Shown: positions 22,081-34,031 of the stretch, in pieces
How the letters are laid out: each line of letters begins with the position of its first letter
Numbering within the stretch: the first letter of the stretch is position 1
Assembly (NCBI RefSeq): GCF_037126465.1
Contig: NC_088204.1
Coordinates: 60,867,771-60,931,770 of the forward strand
DNA from: Ornithodoros turicata
Taxonomy: Eukaryota; Arthropoda; Arachnida; Ixodida; Argasidae
Reading direction: 5' to 3'
Length of the DNA stretch: 64,000 bases
Translations under genes and position numbers: made by a program
The notes under the pieces: model-generated
Database searches by the model: none
The model's input: only the letters and a program-made list of their open reading frames with translations
What the model was told of the DNA's origin: nothing

Positions 22081-23156
22081 CAGCTGAAGTAGCGGCCCCA
22101 AGGAACGCCTTCAGTGGCCCGAAGAGATGGAAATCGCTGGAGGCGAGGTCTGGACTGTAAGGGGGATGTGGCAGCAACTCCCAGCCAAGTTCCTGTAAGG
22201 TGCGTGTCGTGAGATGCGCGCTATGCGGGCGTGCATTATCCTGTCCTGTCCTGATGAGGCCCGGCCGCTTTTGCTTCAGCGCCTTATGCACATCCCTGAG
22301 AACCTGGCAGTAATATGTACTCTTGATGTTGGTACCGCTGGGCAGAAAATCAACGTGAACAACGCCAGCCTTGTCCCAGAAAACTGTGGCCATGACCTTA
22401 CCCGCAGATGGGGTGCCTCGGAACTCCTTGGGAGCTGGCAAGCCCGGATGCTTCCACTGTTTTGATGCGCGTTTAGACTCAGGAGTGAAATGGTTCACCC
22501 ACGTTTCATCGCACGTGATGATCCGATTAAGGAACTGCCCTCCTTCAGTGTCGAAACCGTACCTTAGCTCTTGGGAGATTTCCAGTCTTCTCTGTTAGTC
22601 AAACACTGAGAGCTGCCTCGGGACCCAACGGGCACTAACTTTCCGATACTGGAGGTGTTCATGAATGAGAGTGTTCAACGTTCCCACAGAAATGTCCATC
22701 TTTCGAGCCAGTTCGAGACACGTTATCCGTCGGTCCTTGAGGATCACGCGCTCCACAAGTTGGATGTTCTAAGGAACTCTGACACTGGGCTCTGAGCCGC
22801 CCCGGCCGGGATGGTCCTGCACTGATGTACGGCCGTCTCGGAACCGTTTGCACCACGCAAACGCTTTGTTGCGGCTAAGTGTATCGTGGCCATACTGAGC
22901 CTGAAGTCTTCTGTGAATTTCAGATGACTTTACGCCTTCATTTACGGGAAACTTCATGACAATTCGCTGTTCGATGTGCGCGCTCACCTCGTTGTCTGCC
23001 ATCCTGTCCAGCACGTGTCTTCTGTTTTGCACAAACTTTGGACCACCACGTGGTGAACGCGGAGGCCTGTCGCGTGTGAAAATGACGAACAAGAAGTAGT
23101 GCGAGCCATTTGTACACTCAGGAGACAGACAGTCCCGGTTTGACTTGAACACCCCT

Positions 23157-23371
23157 AGTGGTGGTGGGTGGTGATAGGGCTTGCCGTTGTCGGCCTCACG
23201 TATGTGGGCAACGTCACGACTGACGCCCTGGGGGAATGTGCGTCCTGGGCCGACTTCTAAGGGAACTGTGCCGACATATGTCTGAAAGCGTCTGAGGAAA
23301 ACCCAGGAAAAACCCCAGACAGCACAGCCGGCACCGGGATTCGAACCCGGGTACCTCCCAGTCTCGTGAAC
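23157..23371 (-). mobile_element. tRNA-derived SINE inserted in the mariner terminal repeat
   Basis: 11-bp target duplication TGAACACCCCT (23146-23156, 23372-23382), which is part of the mariner end itself. The body is nearly identical to 6153-6386, including GGGATTCGAACCCGGG (B-box region, minus strand). Confidence 0.92.
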
Positions 23372-23394
23372 TGAACACCCCTCGTATATAACTA

Positions 23395-25700
23395 CCGTCA
23401 GCCCTCGATTTATACTGCCTCGACCTATGACAGTGTCCAATATAATGCAATCCTTGCGGCTCTCCAAGACGCCAACGTAGGAGGATTCTCCGTATCATGG
23501 ATCCGTGACTTCCTCGCAGGTCGTTCCCTCTTTGTCCGAACTGCTGACGGAGATACCGCACTGTATCCCGTTCACCGAGGCGTCCCGCAGGGAAGCGCAC
23601 CCCGCCCCTCCTATTCAACATTATGGCCTCCCTCCATTCCTGCACAGCAGCCAAGCCACACCCACATCACAATCTATGCAGATGACATTTGTATTTGAAC
23701 CGCTTCGTCGTGATGCGATCCAACGTCGTCTACAACGCTCCTTGGACACAGTCGCCCACTAGATATCCCGACCGCGGCCTAGCCATCTTACCCGCCATGC
23801 CATTTCCTTTTAGCCATGGCCTTTATACGGAGATCATTCCACAAATATCCACCCTTCATCGATGGTTCACCCCTAACTTTTGTCAAAAACTGCCGTTACC
23901 TGGGTTTCACAATTGACCGAGGCCTCACGTGGTCCTCCCACGAGAAAACGCTTGTTACGAAAGCCTCCGGCCTGGTCAACGTCCTCAAACGCATTGGAGC
24001 TGCGTCCTGGGCCCCTTCCTGCCAGGACCTCCTCCGGGTTAATAAGGCTCTTCTTTTGGGCACACTGCGATACAGTCTCCCGATCCTTCGTGGCCTTTTC
24101 TGCACTCAAGAACGAGACCGCCTCAACCTCTACGCTCGCAGTCTCTGTGTCTGTCTTGAAGTCCCTCGAACAACGGAGACATTCCGTACTTGCCGAAGCT
24201 AGGGAACAGCCTATCCCCATTCTGCGGGACTCAGCCACCCTCCGCGCTCCCTCTGCCTGATGCAACCTTCTCATCCCCTCCGCGGAATTGCTGTGAGTTG
24301 CCCTGCGTCCGCTTTTCCCAATTCAGTAGCCCGCTTACGAGACTATCTCCCGTCGTAGACACCTGTCCCTTCCTTTACGCCAGCAATGTGGACATTTGAA
24401 CGGCCTAGCATTCATGCTACTATCCCGGACCTTTCCCGAAAACAGACAATCAGCCCTGTGGTGGCCCAACAACTCGTTTTGACCCACCTCACCTCTACTC
24501 GTCCCCACTGCTGAGAAACCTTCACTGATGCCTCCGTAAAGGCTGACGCATCGGGCGCAGTCTTTTACGTCACCGATACAGACCACGAACAGGCCTACAA
24601 ACTGCCCTACCCGATGTCGTCCACGAAGGCTGAACTCTTCGACATCCTGACCGCTCTGGAATACATTGTTGACTTGCCACCTGGTAAATGGGTCGTCCTC
24701 ACCGACAGCAAGGCGTCGCTCCTGCTCTTGATGTCGCTCCACACGAACCTCATAGAGGGTATACCCAGCCTGATGATACAGTCGTACAATAGATTCCGCT
24801 CCAATGGTCATGTTTCGTCCCTCCAGTGGGTGCCCGGTCACGTAGGTCTGACCGGTAACACACGCGCTGCCGCAGCTGCCATTCCTGCCACTGCACGTCT
24901 ACCCCGGCATTCGGTTTCGGCTTGCCGTCTATATATTCGCCGCCGGTGTGCTGCCCGTGCCCAAGTGTTCAGATCTGAGGCTGTCTCATGCAACAGTCAC
25001 ATGCTGTTCATCGACCCTCGGTTGCCTTCTTCACTGCGTGCCACTGCAGCCGCCGCGAGGAATCACTTCTGCAGCCACTCCGTCTCAACTTTGCTCGTAC
25101 ACCATTGCTGCTATACAAAATGGGCCAATCCAGCTCCCCCTTTTGTCCCAGCTGTGGCGAGGTGGCCGATATCCCTCATTATCTTCCCCACTGCAAGCAG
25201 CACCTTCCCCAACGGCAAGACCTCCGTCATCTAAAGCAGATTGGATGTGTATAGGAGGTGAGGTTCCTCTATATGAGTCCTGACCGGCGATGAAGAAATG
25301 TCCCAGCGGGCAGTTGTGCGTGGCCTCACGCTAGGACGATGCCGGTAGAACTGGCTACCAGGCGCCAGCAGAGGCACGTCTTCATCGTCGTGGACGGGCC
25401 GCCACAGGTCCAGCATGATGTCCATGGCCACTCCCCTTGGTTCAGTCACTCACACACCCCTGTCACCACAGCCCTGCTCCGCTTCCTGCAAAACTGGGGC
25501 CTTGCGTCAGCCCCCTGACCGGGCTTTCTCGTGCCATGTCGTGTCTGTGCTGCACTAACTGCTTTTCTTTGTTCTTCCTGTCTTTTTTTAAATGTTTTGA
25601 TATTTCCTTCTTCTTTTTTTTAATAGCAAGGCGGTGTCAGCCTGACAGATATTTCCTCCTTTAATGCGCTAGCATTAGGAGTGTCAAAATGGAAAAGGCT
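23395..25700 (+). mobile_element. Non-LTR retrotransposon (I/LOA/R1-like) with RT and RNase H, 5'-truncated and broken
   Basis: RT block: YDSVQYNAILAALQDANVGG, RDFLAGRS, HRGVPQGS, then a frameshift and IYADDICI followed by a stop where Trp is expected (about 23675-23699). Thumb: CRYLGFTIDRGLTW-like and LLRVNKALLLGTLRYSLPIL. RNase H: FTDASVKADASG (24520), STKAELFDILTALEYI, VVLTDSKASL, VPGHVGLTGNTRAA. The last catalytic Asp (usually in NERAD) is Ala. Zinc-knuckle-like CPSCGEVADIPHYLPHCKQH lies in another frame at about 25145-25205. The 3' region ends in pyrimidine-rich UTR with AATAGCAAGGCGG at about 25622. Confidence 0.82.
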
Positions 25701-25784
25701 GTATGTATGTATATGTGTGTGTGTCCGTGTGTGAGATGATGAAGCCTCACCGAGACAGCGGTATAAGTGCACATGCAAAGGGGA

Positions 25785-26225
25785 TATAAGAAGGTAAATG
25801 TAAATGGAGGCAAATGATTTGAAATTGAAGTACTGGAAGGTAATTAAGAGTAAAAGGTAAGAGTAACTGAAGTCAATTAGAGGTAATTAAATGCAATTAA
25901 AACATGAAAGTTGAGTTTAAAGGTAATGAATGTAAGATATATGCAATTAAGAGAAAGATTAAATGAAATTAAAGAATACCGAAGGTAACCGCAGGTTACA
26001 CCGGAGGTAATTAAGTGTAATTAAAGGGCAATTGACGTCAATTAAAGAAGAATTGAGAGTAATTCAGGCAAGGAAATGTAATTAAAAGGTAATTAAGGGA
26101 ATTCAAGATTACCTCATGTAACCTGCCGTTACCTAAGGTAATTAAGGGTAATTACAGGGTAATTGAAAGTAATTGAGTCTAATTGAAGGTTAATTAAATG
26201 AACTTAGATATAGTAATTGAAAGTG
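25785..26225. repeat. Degenerate GGTAATTAA tandem array
   Basis: More than 25 imperfect units of about 10-16 bp around AGGTAATTAAG or AATTGAAGGT, mostly on one strand. No fixed period is visible by eye. Bounded by a short AGTGTCAAA shared with 25679-25688 and 26221-26230. Confidence 0.7.
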
Positions 26226-26239
26226 TCAAACTGGGAATC

Positions 26240-26432
26240 AAGCATTGACTGGAGGTGGACAACCGGAAGTGGAGAACCGAAAGTCTAGTTGGACTGGAAA
26301 TGCATACCGGAAGTCAAGTATAGACGGGATGTGGACATCCGGAGTCGGGTTTAGACTGGAAGTGGACTACCGGAAGTTGGGTTTAAACCGGAAGTGGATA
26401 CCCGGAAGTCAAGTATGGACCGGAAAAGGCGC
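26240..26432. repeat. CCGGAAGT tandem repeats, roughly 30-bp period
   Basis: Units built from ACCGGAAGTGGA and CAAGTATGGACYGG-type segments, six to seven times. Directly follows the AATTAA array and precedes a LINE-type 3' tail. Confidence 0.65.
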
Positions 26433-26535
26433 TAACGCTATTAATGCTTTCTTTTTGTTTGCCTTTATTTTTCCCTTTTTTTCCTGGGAATAGCAAGCCG
26501 CCATACCGGTGGCTAACCTTTCCCTCTTATTTTTT
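26433..26535 (+). repeat. LINE-type 3' tail
   Basis: Pyrimidine-rich stretch then AATAGCAAGCCG and GGTGGCTAACCTTTCCCTC, resembling the 3' tail at 25600-25650 and the general form of tick LINE 3' ends (from memory, not aligned). Confidence 0.5.
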
Positions 26536-26625
26536 TATATATAATAAACATATTCCCCGCCGCTAACACATTTCTCTCCCATTTGCCATTAAATCGCCAG
26601 TGAATGTTTCTTTCTATTAAACATA

Positions 26626-27445
26626 TCCCACGCCCTCGATTTATGAACGGCGTGCGTTCCTCGGAAAATCGTTCACACAACGAGGGATTCATAAATCGAG
26701 CTTCACAGTGAGCGAAACCCTTAGAACGACAGGAACTGCATTGTGGCGTTGTGTAACATTTATTTACTTTACGGTCAGTGGTATTTATTTCTGAAAATAG
26801 TTGAAAATGGCGCTCTGTGTCATTGACTCTCCACTATCAATTTTGCTGAGAAGAGACGTTAGTAGTGTGACGCTACGCTACTCGCACCTATCCTCAAAGT
26901 CATCGCATTCTGCAGACGGTTCCACGCCGACCCAGCTGTAACGCGCAGTTCACGAACGTTTTGCCGCTGCCGTCTGCCGCTGAATTCATGAATACATGGC
27001 GGTCATGTTCGCCGTGATGAACGTGCTCCTTACGGCAGATATCTCGTTGTCACCTGTGATCAGTGCCGGTCTCTTGCATCGATCTCGCATCCTCGATATT
27101 CGCAATGCGTCAATTGCCACGTTAGACTTGAAATGACAGTCGTTGGCACGTCACGCCACAGAGACAAAGTTCATTTTCTTATCTTTCGTTCTCGAGAGTA
27201 GGACACTGGGTAATACATGTTTGCACTCTTCACACCAATTCATGTGTTAATGACCTGGACCTGCGCTCCTCCCGTTCATAAATCGAGGTCATAAAAGGTA
27301 AACTCTTCTAAGTTGGTGCCCAAAAAAATGCGTTCACAGTTCGGAAATCGAGGTTCATGAACCGAGGGAGATATACATGGGAAGTGTTCCGTCCGGCGAC
27401 GAACTGTTCGTAAAGCGAGGTGATTCGTAAGTCGAGGTTTGAGTG
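26626..27445. mobile_element. Tigger/pogo-like element, decayed
   Basis: Right end: CACTCAAACCTCGACTTACG (minus-strand reading) beside TA at 27446-27447. Left end is a mirror with CCCTCGATTTATGAACGG. Several internal restatements of TTCRTAAATCGAGG occur at both ends. The centre is a degenerate, unframed remnant. Confidence 0.6.
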
Positions 27446-27448
27446 TAT

Positions 27449-27592
27449 GTATTAGTGGTGGTGGTGGTGGTGGTGAAAGCTCGCCGTTGTCGGTCTCACA
27501 GAGGTGGGCAACGTCACTCACGACTAACGCTCTGGGGGGAATGTGCGTCCTGGGCCGACTTCTAGGGGAACTCTGTGATTTCATCATATCAC
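27449..27592 (-). mobile_element. SINE fragment
   Basis: GGTGG run, then CTCGCCGTTGTCGGTCTCAC and GTGCGTCCTGGGCCGACTTC, about 85 percent like 6153-6290. The B-box half is missing. Confidence 0.7.
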
Positions 27593-27698
27593 GCATTCGG
27601 GACCAACCAGAGTACAGAATGGCAAGGTTAGAACTCCCGATTCACGTAAAGTACCCCAAAAAGGCGGCTTATTTTCAATAAATCAGAAAAGAGAACGG

Positions 27699-28575
27699 GA
27701 AATTTCTCCGCATAACACCGCTTCTCGCGAACTATACAGGGTGTATTTTTTTATTCGTTATATAATTCTTATAAAAAAAAAAACTACAAGAGCAAAATAG
27801 ATGCCGTTTTTGCAGTTGAGCTATATGGTCAGGCGAACATTCTCTCGAAGAAAGTATGTAACTACAACATCACTAATTACCTAAAATTCATTAATTAACT
27901 CTTTAATTAGGGGATTTCGCGGAAAAGCTAGATTACAGAACGGGAGATATTCCTCGTTGAAAGACATTCCATGTTTAAAAACCATTAAACGCGCACGTGT
28001 GTTGAAATCGCTGAATCGCTGAATTTCGCTATGCAAATGAGCCGAAACAAGAACTACGCACTCTTGGAGCGCAGAAATGAAGCGTCCTTCGCCTTATCTG
28101 GGTCGGAGAGCGGCCTATCTGGTCAACAGATTAGCTCTTACACCAATCAGCTCCATCGCTCCAAAGCACGTGGCCCTCTCACGTGGACTGCCTGTCGCTC
28201 TTTCTGCGCTCGAAAAGTGCGTAGTTCTTGTTTCGGCTCGTTTGCATAGCGAGATTCAGCCATGGATATTTCAAGGCACGTGCGCGTTTAAGGATTATTT
28301 AAACATGGAATGACTTTCAACGACTAATATCTCCCGTTCTGTTATCTCGCTTTTGAGCGAATTCCTCTAATTAAAGAGTTAATTAATGAATTTTAGGGAA
28401 TTAGTGATCTTGTAGTTACATACTTTCTTCGGGGGAATGTTCGCCTGGCCATATAACTCAATTGCAAAAACGGCATCTATTTTGCTCTGCTAGTTGTTTT
28501 ATAAAAATTCTGTAACGAATAAGAAAAAACACCCTGTACGGTTCGCTAGAAGCGGTGTTATGCGGAGAAATTTTA
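27699..28575. mobile_element. Long near-perfect palindrome with CAGGGTGT ends inside
   Basis: CAGGGTGTATTTTTTTATTC at 27737 and its mirror ending at 28536 are flanked by TA. The arms are about 400 bp each and include TTAATTAACTCTTTAATTAG and its mirror. The centre (28040-28250) is itself palindromic (GAGCCGAAACAAGAACTACG and mirror). The 37 bp outside each TA are also mirrored (CCGCATAACACCGCTTCT and AGAAGCGGTGTTATGCGG). The element therefore sits in the loop of an older palindrome, or the true ends lie further out. Confidence 0.82.
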
Positions 28576-29334
28576 TTTATTTTTGTTGCAGCTTTTCTTT
28601 TTCTCGCGAGAGTTAAGCGATCATCTGTGAGACGGGAAGTTATATTTCCACGTGCTTCTCTCATTGTTATCCAATAGCCACAATATACAACGACGTTTTT
28701 AACCGAAAACGGCGGGGAACGCGCGCTGTGCCTCAATTTGGTGGCAGCAACGAATGGCTTATCGTATAGCTTGAACAAGAAGAACGAACGGTCCTCTTGT
28801 GTTTACTTTCATCGAGGTACTTTCACATAGTAAGAGAACTTTCCCCGACCAGGAAGACGGAGAACTTCCGCGGTACTAACATCAGCACCATCGTGCAAGA
28901 ACACATATAATTTGTCGCGGTGAGAAGTGCTTACGATTTTATCGCTGTGTTCTTTTTATGCGCCGGCGTTTTCAATTCCCTTTCTCTCTCACACACACAG
29001 AGTCATGCAGGGCGTTAAGTGTCCTAATTGTTCCAATTGAATGCAACCACGAGACAGTGTTTGAGTTTCTCGTATAAACAGATATGTGACCTAGAAGAGT
29101 GTGTTTGTCGTTTAGGAACACCGCTGAAGCACGAAAGTGGTACTGTAGAATCCGTCACCGACCGGTTGGTATGGAATACGGTCAATTTTTAGTTGGTAGG
29201 TATGTCAGCTCAATGTGAAATACCAGAGTGTAATCACATCGGGCTAGACGAGAGATGTCTCAAAATTCGAGGCGTAAATATCTTTCCGCATTATTAGATT
29301 CTGCAAGAGCTGTTTGCATCTTAGGCCAACTATA

Positions 29335-29515
29335 CAGGGTGTTTCAGTTAAATCCTCGGGCTTAATACTTCGCGAACGGGTGCACCAATCGGAGAACTTT
29401 CTTTTCTACAAGTATCAGTTCGATACCACCTACAAGCTGCGCACCGTGTGAATGAGTGGGAGGCGCTCATTATTTAAATAAAAATCCAAATTAGTTTCGT
29501 GAGAAAAAAAAAACG
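29335..29515. mobile_element. One-ended CAGGGTGTTTCAG element
   Basis: TA at 29333-29334, then CAGGGTGTTTCAGTTAAATC. The following TACTTCGCGAACGGGTGCAC resembles the arm of 19816-20693. No mirror end within reach. Confidence 0.5.
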
Positions 29516-29617
29516 TAACTTTACTTTCTTAACTTTGTTACTTTCTTTACAATGGGTGACCTTCTTCGTGTTATGTGGCTAAGTTGTGCTTTAAGGGTAA
29601 GGCTTTTGAACTTGTCT

Positions 29618-29757
29618 GGGGAAGAGGTCTTGCGTCCTGGGTCAACTTCACAGCGAACTGTGCCAACATTTGAATTAGAGCGTCTCGGGAAACACCCAGA
29701 AAGCACAGTCGGTCCCGAGATGCGAGTCTGGGTTCGAATCCCGGCATGACAATGAAT
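29618..29757. mobile_element. Old SINE copy
   Basis: TTGCGTCCTGGGTCAACTTC through CTGGGTTCGAATCCCGGCAT. About 70 percent like the SINE at 6220-6360 by eye. Pol III B-box-like sequence is present. Confidence 0.55.
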
Positions 29758-29836
29758 GAAGTTAATAAACGCACTAAACTTTCACCAGACATGCTATCAC
29801 GTCACGGGACACGAATTTTGTTAACGTCACTGTTAA

Positions 29837-30654
29837 AGGTACTGTAAAGCAGCACCGATCAAATGTCATTTAGTGTGGCTATTCGATAGTCCAAGGCACC
29901 AAGACAAAAACAAAACTGCGCTGGTTTCATTCCAATCGACTGTGCAATTAATTAGAAAATTACAATTAAAGATTACAGGCAACACTGTACTAGGTATTCG
30001 AAATGAATCTGTACCCCTGCCACATACGGCGGCAACCACATTGCATGCGTGTAACACTGGGCCCGACATAACAATTCACCACAATCCACCATAAAATCCG
30101 CCCCTGCAATCCACACAACGATCCACATCTGAGGATAAACGAATAAGCGAACTGAAATGAAATGCTGAGCTGTTGAAAAAAATGTGTCAGACGTTCAAGA
30201 AGCCAGACAGCGTCGGGACTTGTTTGTTCACAGAGGTTCACAGACAGAGATTGTTCGTTCGAAAGAGGTCGCGAACAGAAGGAGCGCGCAGGCGCAGCAG
30301 AGAAGTAGGGAGAGCCTCCACCGCCAGCGTCCAGCACTGGGTTACTTCGCAAAAAACACTGTTAACAGGGGTTTCAGGATGCATAGGCAAACAGGGAAAC
30401 TAATAATATGGTTACTAAAATAACGAAGTTCCGATGTAATAGTTTGTAATACCAATTTTCAGTGTTGCCCGCTGTACAGGGGGTTGTTTGACACCAGGCG
30501 TCGCACCGCTCCACTACGCGGCGTTTTTCATGGCAAATTAAAAATATTTATAGCGCGTTGTCGGTCGTATGGTTCCGCATGTGGTATTTAGAAGCAAAAA
30601 AGTCTCTAGTCACATCACCGGCATATCATGCTTGTCTACTGCTTTACAGTACCT
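29837..30654. mobile_element. TTAA-flanked DNA element
   Basis: TTAA at 29833-29836 and 30655-30658. Perfect 16-bp inverted ends AGGTACTGTAAAGCAG and CTGCTTTACAGTACCT. 818 bp, no transposase. Confidence 0.8.
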
Positions 30655-30825
30655 TTAAAGCGCACAGGCTAACGTACGTTTTGACATCACAGTTTTGACT
30701 GCGATGTCGTAAAAGTGTTTCTGTAGAACACTCTAAGAAAAAAGGGCCTGAAAAGGTGGAAACTTCTATAGTCACCACCTAGGTCCACATAGCGTCTGAT
30801 AAAGGGTGTAAAAGGGTGGTAAAAG

Positions 30826-30935
30826 CAATCATCATATATCCAAATTGCTACGAAAAGGCGTCCGCCCCCCCTCGCTCACCGAATCAGAAGTGGTAACCCT
30901 GTCATTCGTGGCAGAGAGTGAGGTAGCAGGTAGAA
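30826..30935. mobile_element. Family P MITE fragment
   Basis: CCAAATTGCTACGAAAAGGC, then CACCGAATCAGAAGTGGTAA and CTGTCATTCGTGGC, the right-arm modules only. Confidence 0.5.
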
Positions 30936-32756
30936 CTTTGCAACCTTTTAGGCACAACATATGCGACAACTATTACCTCCAAAAAGGCGTAACTGCTCTA
31001 CTCTTTTTGCTAAGAGTGAAGGACCGCGGAATTCTGAAGTCCCAGTCCCTTGTCGGTGCTTCCGCAACATCAGTCGATGTTCAGGCTTACATTCAAGAGT
31101 TCAGGACAAGTGTGGAATGACGAAATCGTGTAAAAAATCGATGTCCAGTCGTGAAAATGTTGCTGTTGAAAGAGTTCTAAATGTGTACTTATAGATAGTG
31201 AAAGTGCTTCAGTAGATTGGGATCAGTAAGTCACTCGGGTTCATGAAATCTGATCTTTGCAAGTTCCAGTGGCTGTACTTTTCCATCTTCTTTACCACTC
31301 GTTCGCTGGATTTGATTTAGCGGAATAATATTGTCGCGAAATTTGTGAAATTACTTTTTCACAGTAGGAACGAAGCACTTATACGTACGGATGCCGCGTA
31401 TTCACGGTCAAAGCTGATACTCAATCATGACCTACGAAATGAATGTACGCCGTTGATAGAGCGAGGTTCATGAAATGGGCCTCTTATGCCCGTTGTCTCG
31501 TACTCTTAAAATACTTGCATATACGCCAAAATTTATTTAATTGCGTTTAAAATAAATTTCAAGTTATTTACAAAGTAGTTATAGTAATTAATTTTTCTCA
31601 CACTGATAAATCTTTTGAGCCCTCGCAATGAAATACCCTGGGAACCCCGTTCAGAGGAATGCTAGCTGGGAGAACACTGCTTCCATGAGATAAGAACATA
31701 TTTTCCCTTCAAAGGTCTCTGTGTACTTGTCTCTTATCGTTGTCTCTTCTTGGGTCGAGAGGCTCAAGATGCAGAGAGCAAAGGTACATGGGACCGCCGA
31801 CTAGATGACATGTGATGATGTTGTTCTGCTTGTGCCCTAAATTTACTCTCTAGTGTCGCAGCTTAGCTTCCTCACTAAACCAATCACCTCTCGCGGCAGT
31901 TTGTTGTCAGTAAAAATAAACAATACGGTTCCTCCACTTCTCACTTAATCGACGCCGCCAATCGAACGTAATTTTCCTGTATCTGAAAACAGCCTTACAT
32001 CACTAGTCAAACCAGGCCTAACATAAACAAGAAGTAGAGTGGTTTGTTCTCCTCAAGACCACTTAGCAGCAACGCCATCAATGGCTTCCGTGGGGTTGAA
32101 AACACGTGCTCGGGAGTTCGTTGCCGCTTAACCGTCACAGTGCACCTCGCTTAATTGAGATCAATATGAAGCGTTTGTTTACTCCCTATTCTCCTTCAGT
32201 TCAGTTAAGCTATAGACGATTAAGCGTTATTAAACAACTCGTAGAAATTGCAAGGTACTCACGTATAGCGTTGAATACTCTCTCCCGTAAAATAAGATTG
32301 GAGTACTGAGCTGCAACTCCGAGGAGCTAACATCGTTGTCCGGCGACAAGCTTTGGTCGACGGTTGGTCCAAAAGGAAAAAAGTCATCCTTGGACAGACA
32401 TTGCACGTGGACTGCGTTGAGAATGATGGCAGCCACCAACCACAGGGAACTCCGTGCTGACGCCGGTATCGCCATCCTTCAACAGGGCCGCTCGCACGCC
32501 GGGTCGTCTGCTGCGTCGTCTGCGACACCGATTGCAATTGCACTCCCAGAGGGCGCGTCTGTTGCCGGTGCGCGCCATCTTTGGACCATAACCTCTCGAC
32601 TTTCCGGAAAAAAAAAAAAACATCGCGGAATATTTACACGTCACTGGGTTGTACTTATTGTTTGAGAAATATTTGCTGGCGTGAGATAAGACATTGAATG
32701 TAATTGCACATAAAATGATGCTATATGAGCTTCGAGCGTAAGAAATTCGTAAGCCT
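30936..32756. other. Intergenic sequence without recognised features
   Basis: Short open frames at 32230-32665 on both strands were checked and show no motif. AT-rich around 31500-31600. A poly-A tract lies at 32609-32621. Confidence 0.35.
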
Positions 32757-32757
32757 T

Positions 32758-32783
<26 letters not shown>
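32757..32783. repeat. (GT)n microsatellite
   Basis: About 13 uninterrupted GT units. Confidence 0.9.
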
Positions 32784-32788
<5 letters not shown>

Positions 32789-32846
32789 TGCTCAGTGACT
32801 CAATATCAGATATTCAGTGCAGTTACTGAATATCTGCATAGATCTG

Positions 32847-33050
32847 CACTCTTAGAAGATAACTTCACGCCAGAACACACTGCAGGCCAACCGTTGTATA
32901 GCAGGACCAACGCCTTTTTGTGACAATTGACATCAATGCTTTAGTGTCACAAGAAGACGGATATCACTGTCAACAAATCGGGACAGAAAACAGTGTCATC
33001 CTGAATGATGGTTCGCCGGGAGCGCGTTATGCAGTGAAGCTCTGTAGAAC
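32847..33050. mobile_element. Family P MITE, diverged copy
   Basis: CACTCTTAGAAGATAACTTC at the left, AACGCCTTTTTGTGACAATT at the centre, GGGAGCGCGTTATGCAGTGA at the right. Confidence 0.6.
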
Positions 33051-33221
33051 AATTAAGTTTGATTCGCACAATTTCCAGGTTCAACGTCCGTCCTTCGTGA
33101 CTTCTACATCTGTTCCACATCGCCCTGAAGCTTTTCTAGCTGTCCCTGCGCGGGGCTATAACATACCTGCACGTCTTTTCGCGGAAAGCAAACTTCTGTC
33201 GGCAGTGTGCTGATGTTGTTG

Positions 33222-33292
33222 ATGTGGTGGCAAAATAATAACAATAACAATAATAATCAAAATTATGATGATGATGATGATGATAATAATAC
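33222..33292. repeat. (AAT/ATAA)n and (GAT)n microsatellite
   Basis: AATAATAACAATAACAATAA, then (GATGAT)n and (AAT)n. Confidence 0.85.
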
Positions 33293-34031
33293 AGAAAAGT
33301 TTAGCTTGCGTCTAACATGATTACGGGCATAGCATACATAAAGACCAATACTTGTAAGAATTCACGACACGCAGTTACCCCTAATACAGTATTCTATACC
33401 GGCTACGGTTCCAGCATGACTATTTTCTCCCAGTTATTTATCACAAACTTGAAGATATTCGCAGAAGTGTCGCATAAGTTCTCAAATTTCCCGGCGAAGC
33501 GTCCTCAAATGCGGTGCAAGCGGGTGACGACGCGACCCTCTCTATGCCTGCGCATCGCGTGATCATTTTGCCGCGTTATATGAAGCGGGTGCTTTCTATT
33601 TTGGTTCCCAGCTGGAAGACCGTGAAGCGTAACCCGCGCTCAAGACTCCGGAAGTGATTCCCGGAATGAACTACGACCCTGGATCTAAAATAGAGGGGAG
33701 ACCCTTGTGGGCATCAACAGACAGAGAAATGCCCTCGCAGATCAGGGGCAGATCGAAGACCCGAGACCCCCTTTTAGTGGGCCACACTGGGAGCAGGGTG
33801 TGGGTTAACGCACTGGCCGTGCGTCGTCACCATTCTCTTCGCAGATGTTGGACACAGTTTCATAAAAGAATATCTTCTCACGGAAGGAGGGAAAGGGTGC
33901 AGACAAGCTGGTAACGATAGAGGAAACCGATAGGAAAAAGATAGGGCAACGAGCCGAGGCGAGCTCCATCTCGTGGCAAACAAGATGTCTGGATTCTCGG
34001 AGCTGATCGTGCACCTGCAGCAATGTCAAGG

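Larger units (their letters stand above)
21995..23384 (-). mobile_element. Mariner element copy 2, nearly full transposase but broken
   Basis: Minus strand. End CGAGGGGTGTTCA beside TA (23385-23386) is split by the SINE at 23157-23371. HTH segment (VNEGVKSSEIHRRLQAQYGH), a linker with LARKMDISVGTL, then the first catalytic block (ITCDETWVNHFTPESKRASK), KVMATVFWDKAGVVHVDFL and QDNARPHSAHL, ending PHPPYSPDLASSDFHLFG. D...34...D-type spacing fits mariner. Stops after SVRVP and in the linker, plus a small deletion before QDNARPH, break the frame. The 3' end is replaced by inverted duplications (21995-22080). Confidence 0.88.

Noticed and set aside
23214..23654. 146-codon antisense open frame
   Set aside because: Spans a SINE, a mariner end and antisense LINE; a chimera of three elements.
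23873..24274. 133-codon antisense open frame
   Set aside because: Shadow of the LINE reverse-transcriptase thumb region on the opposite strand.
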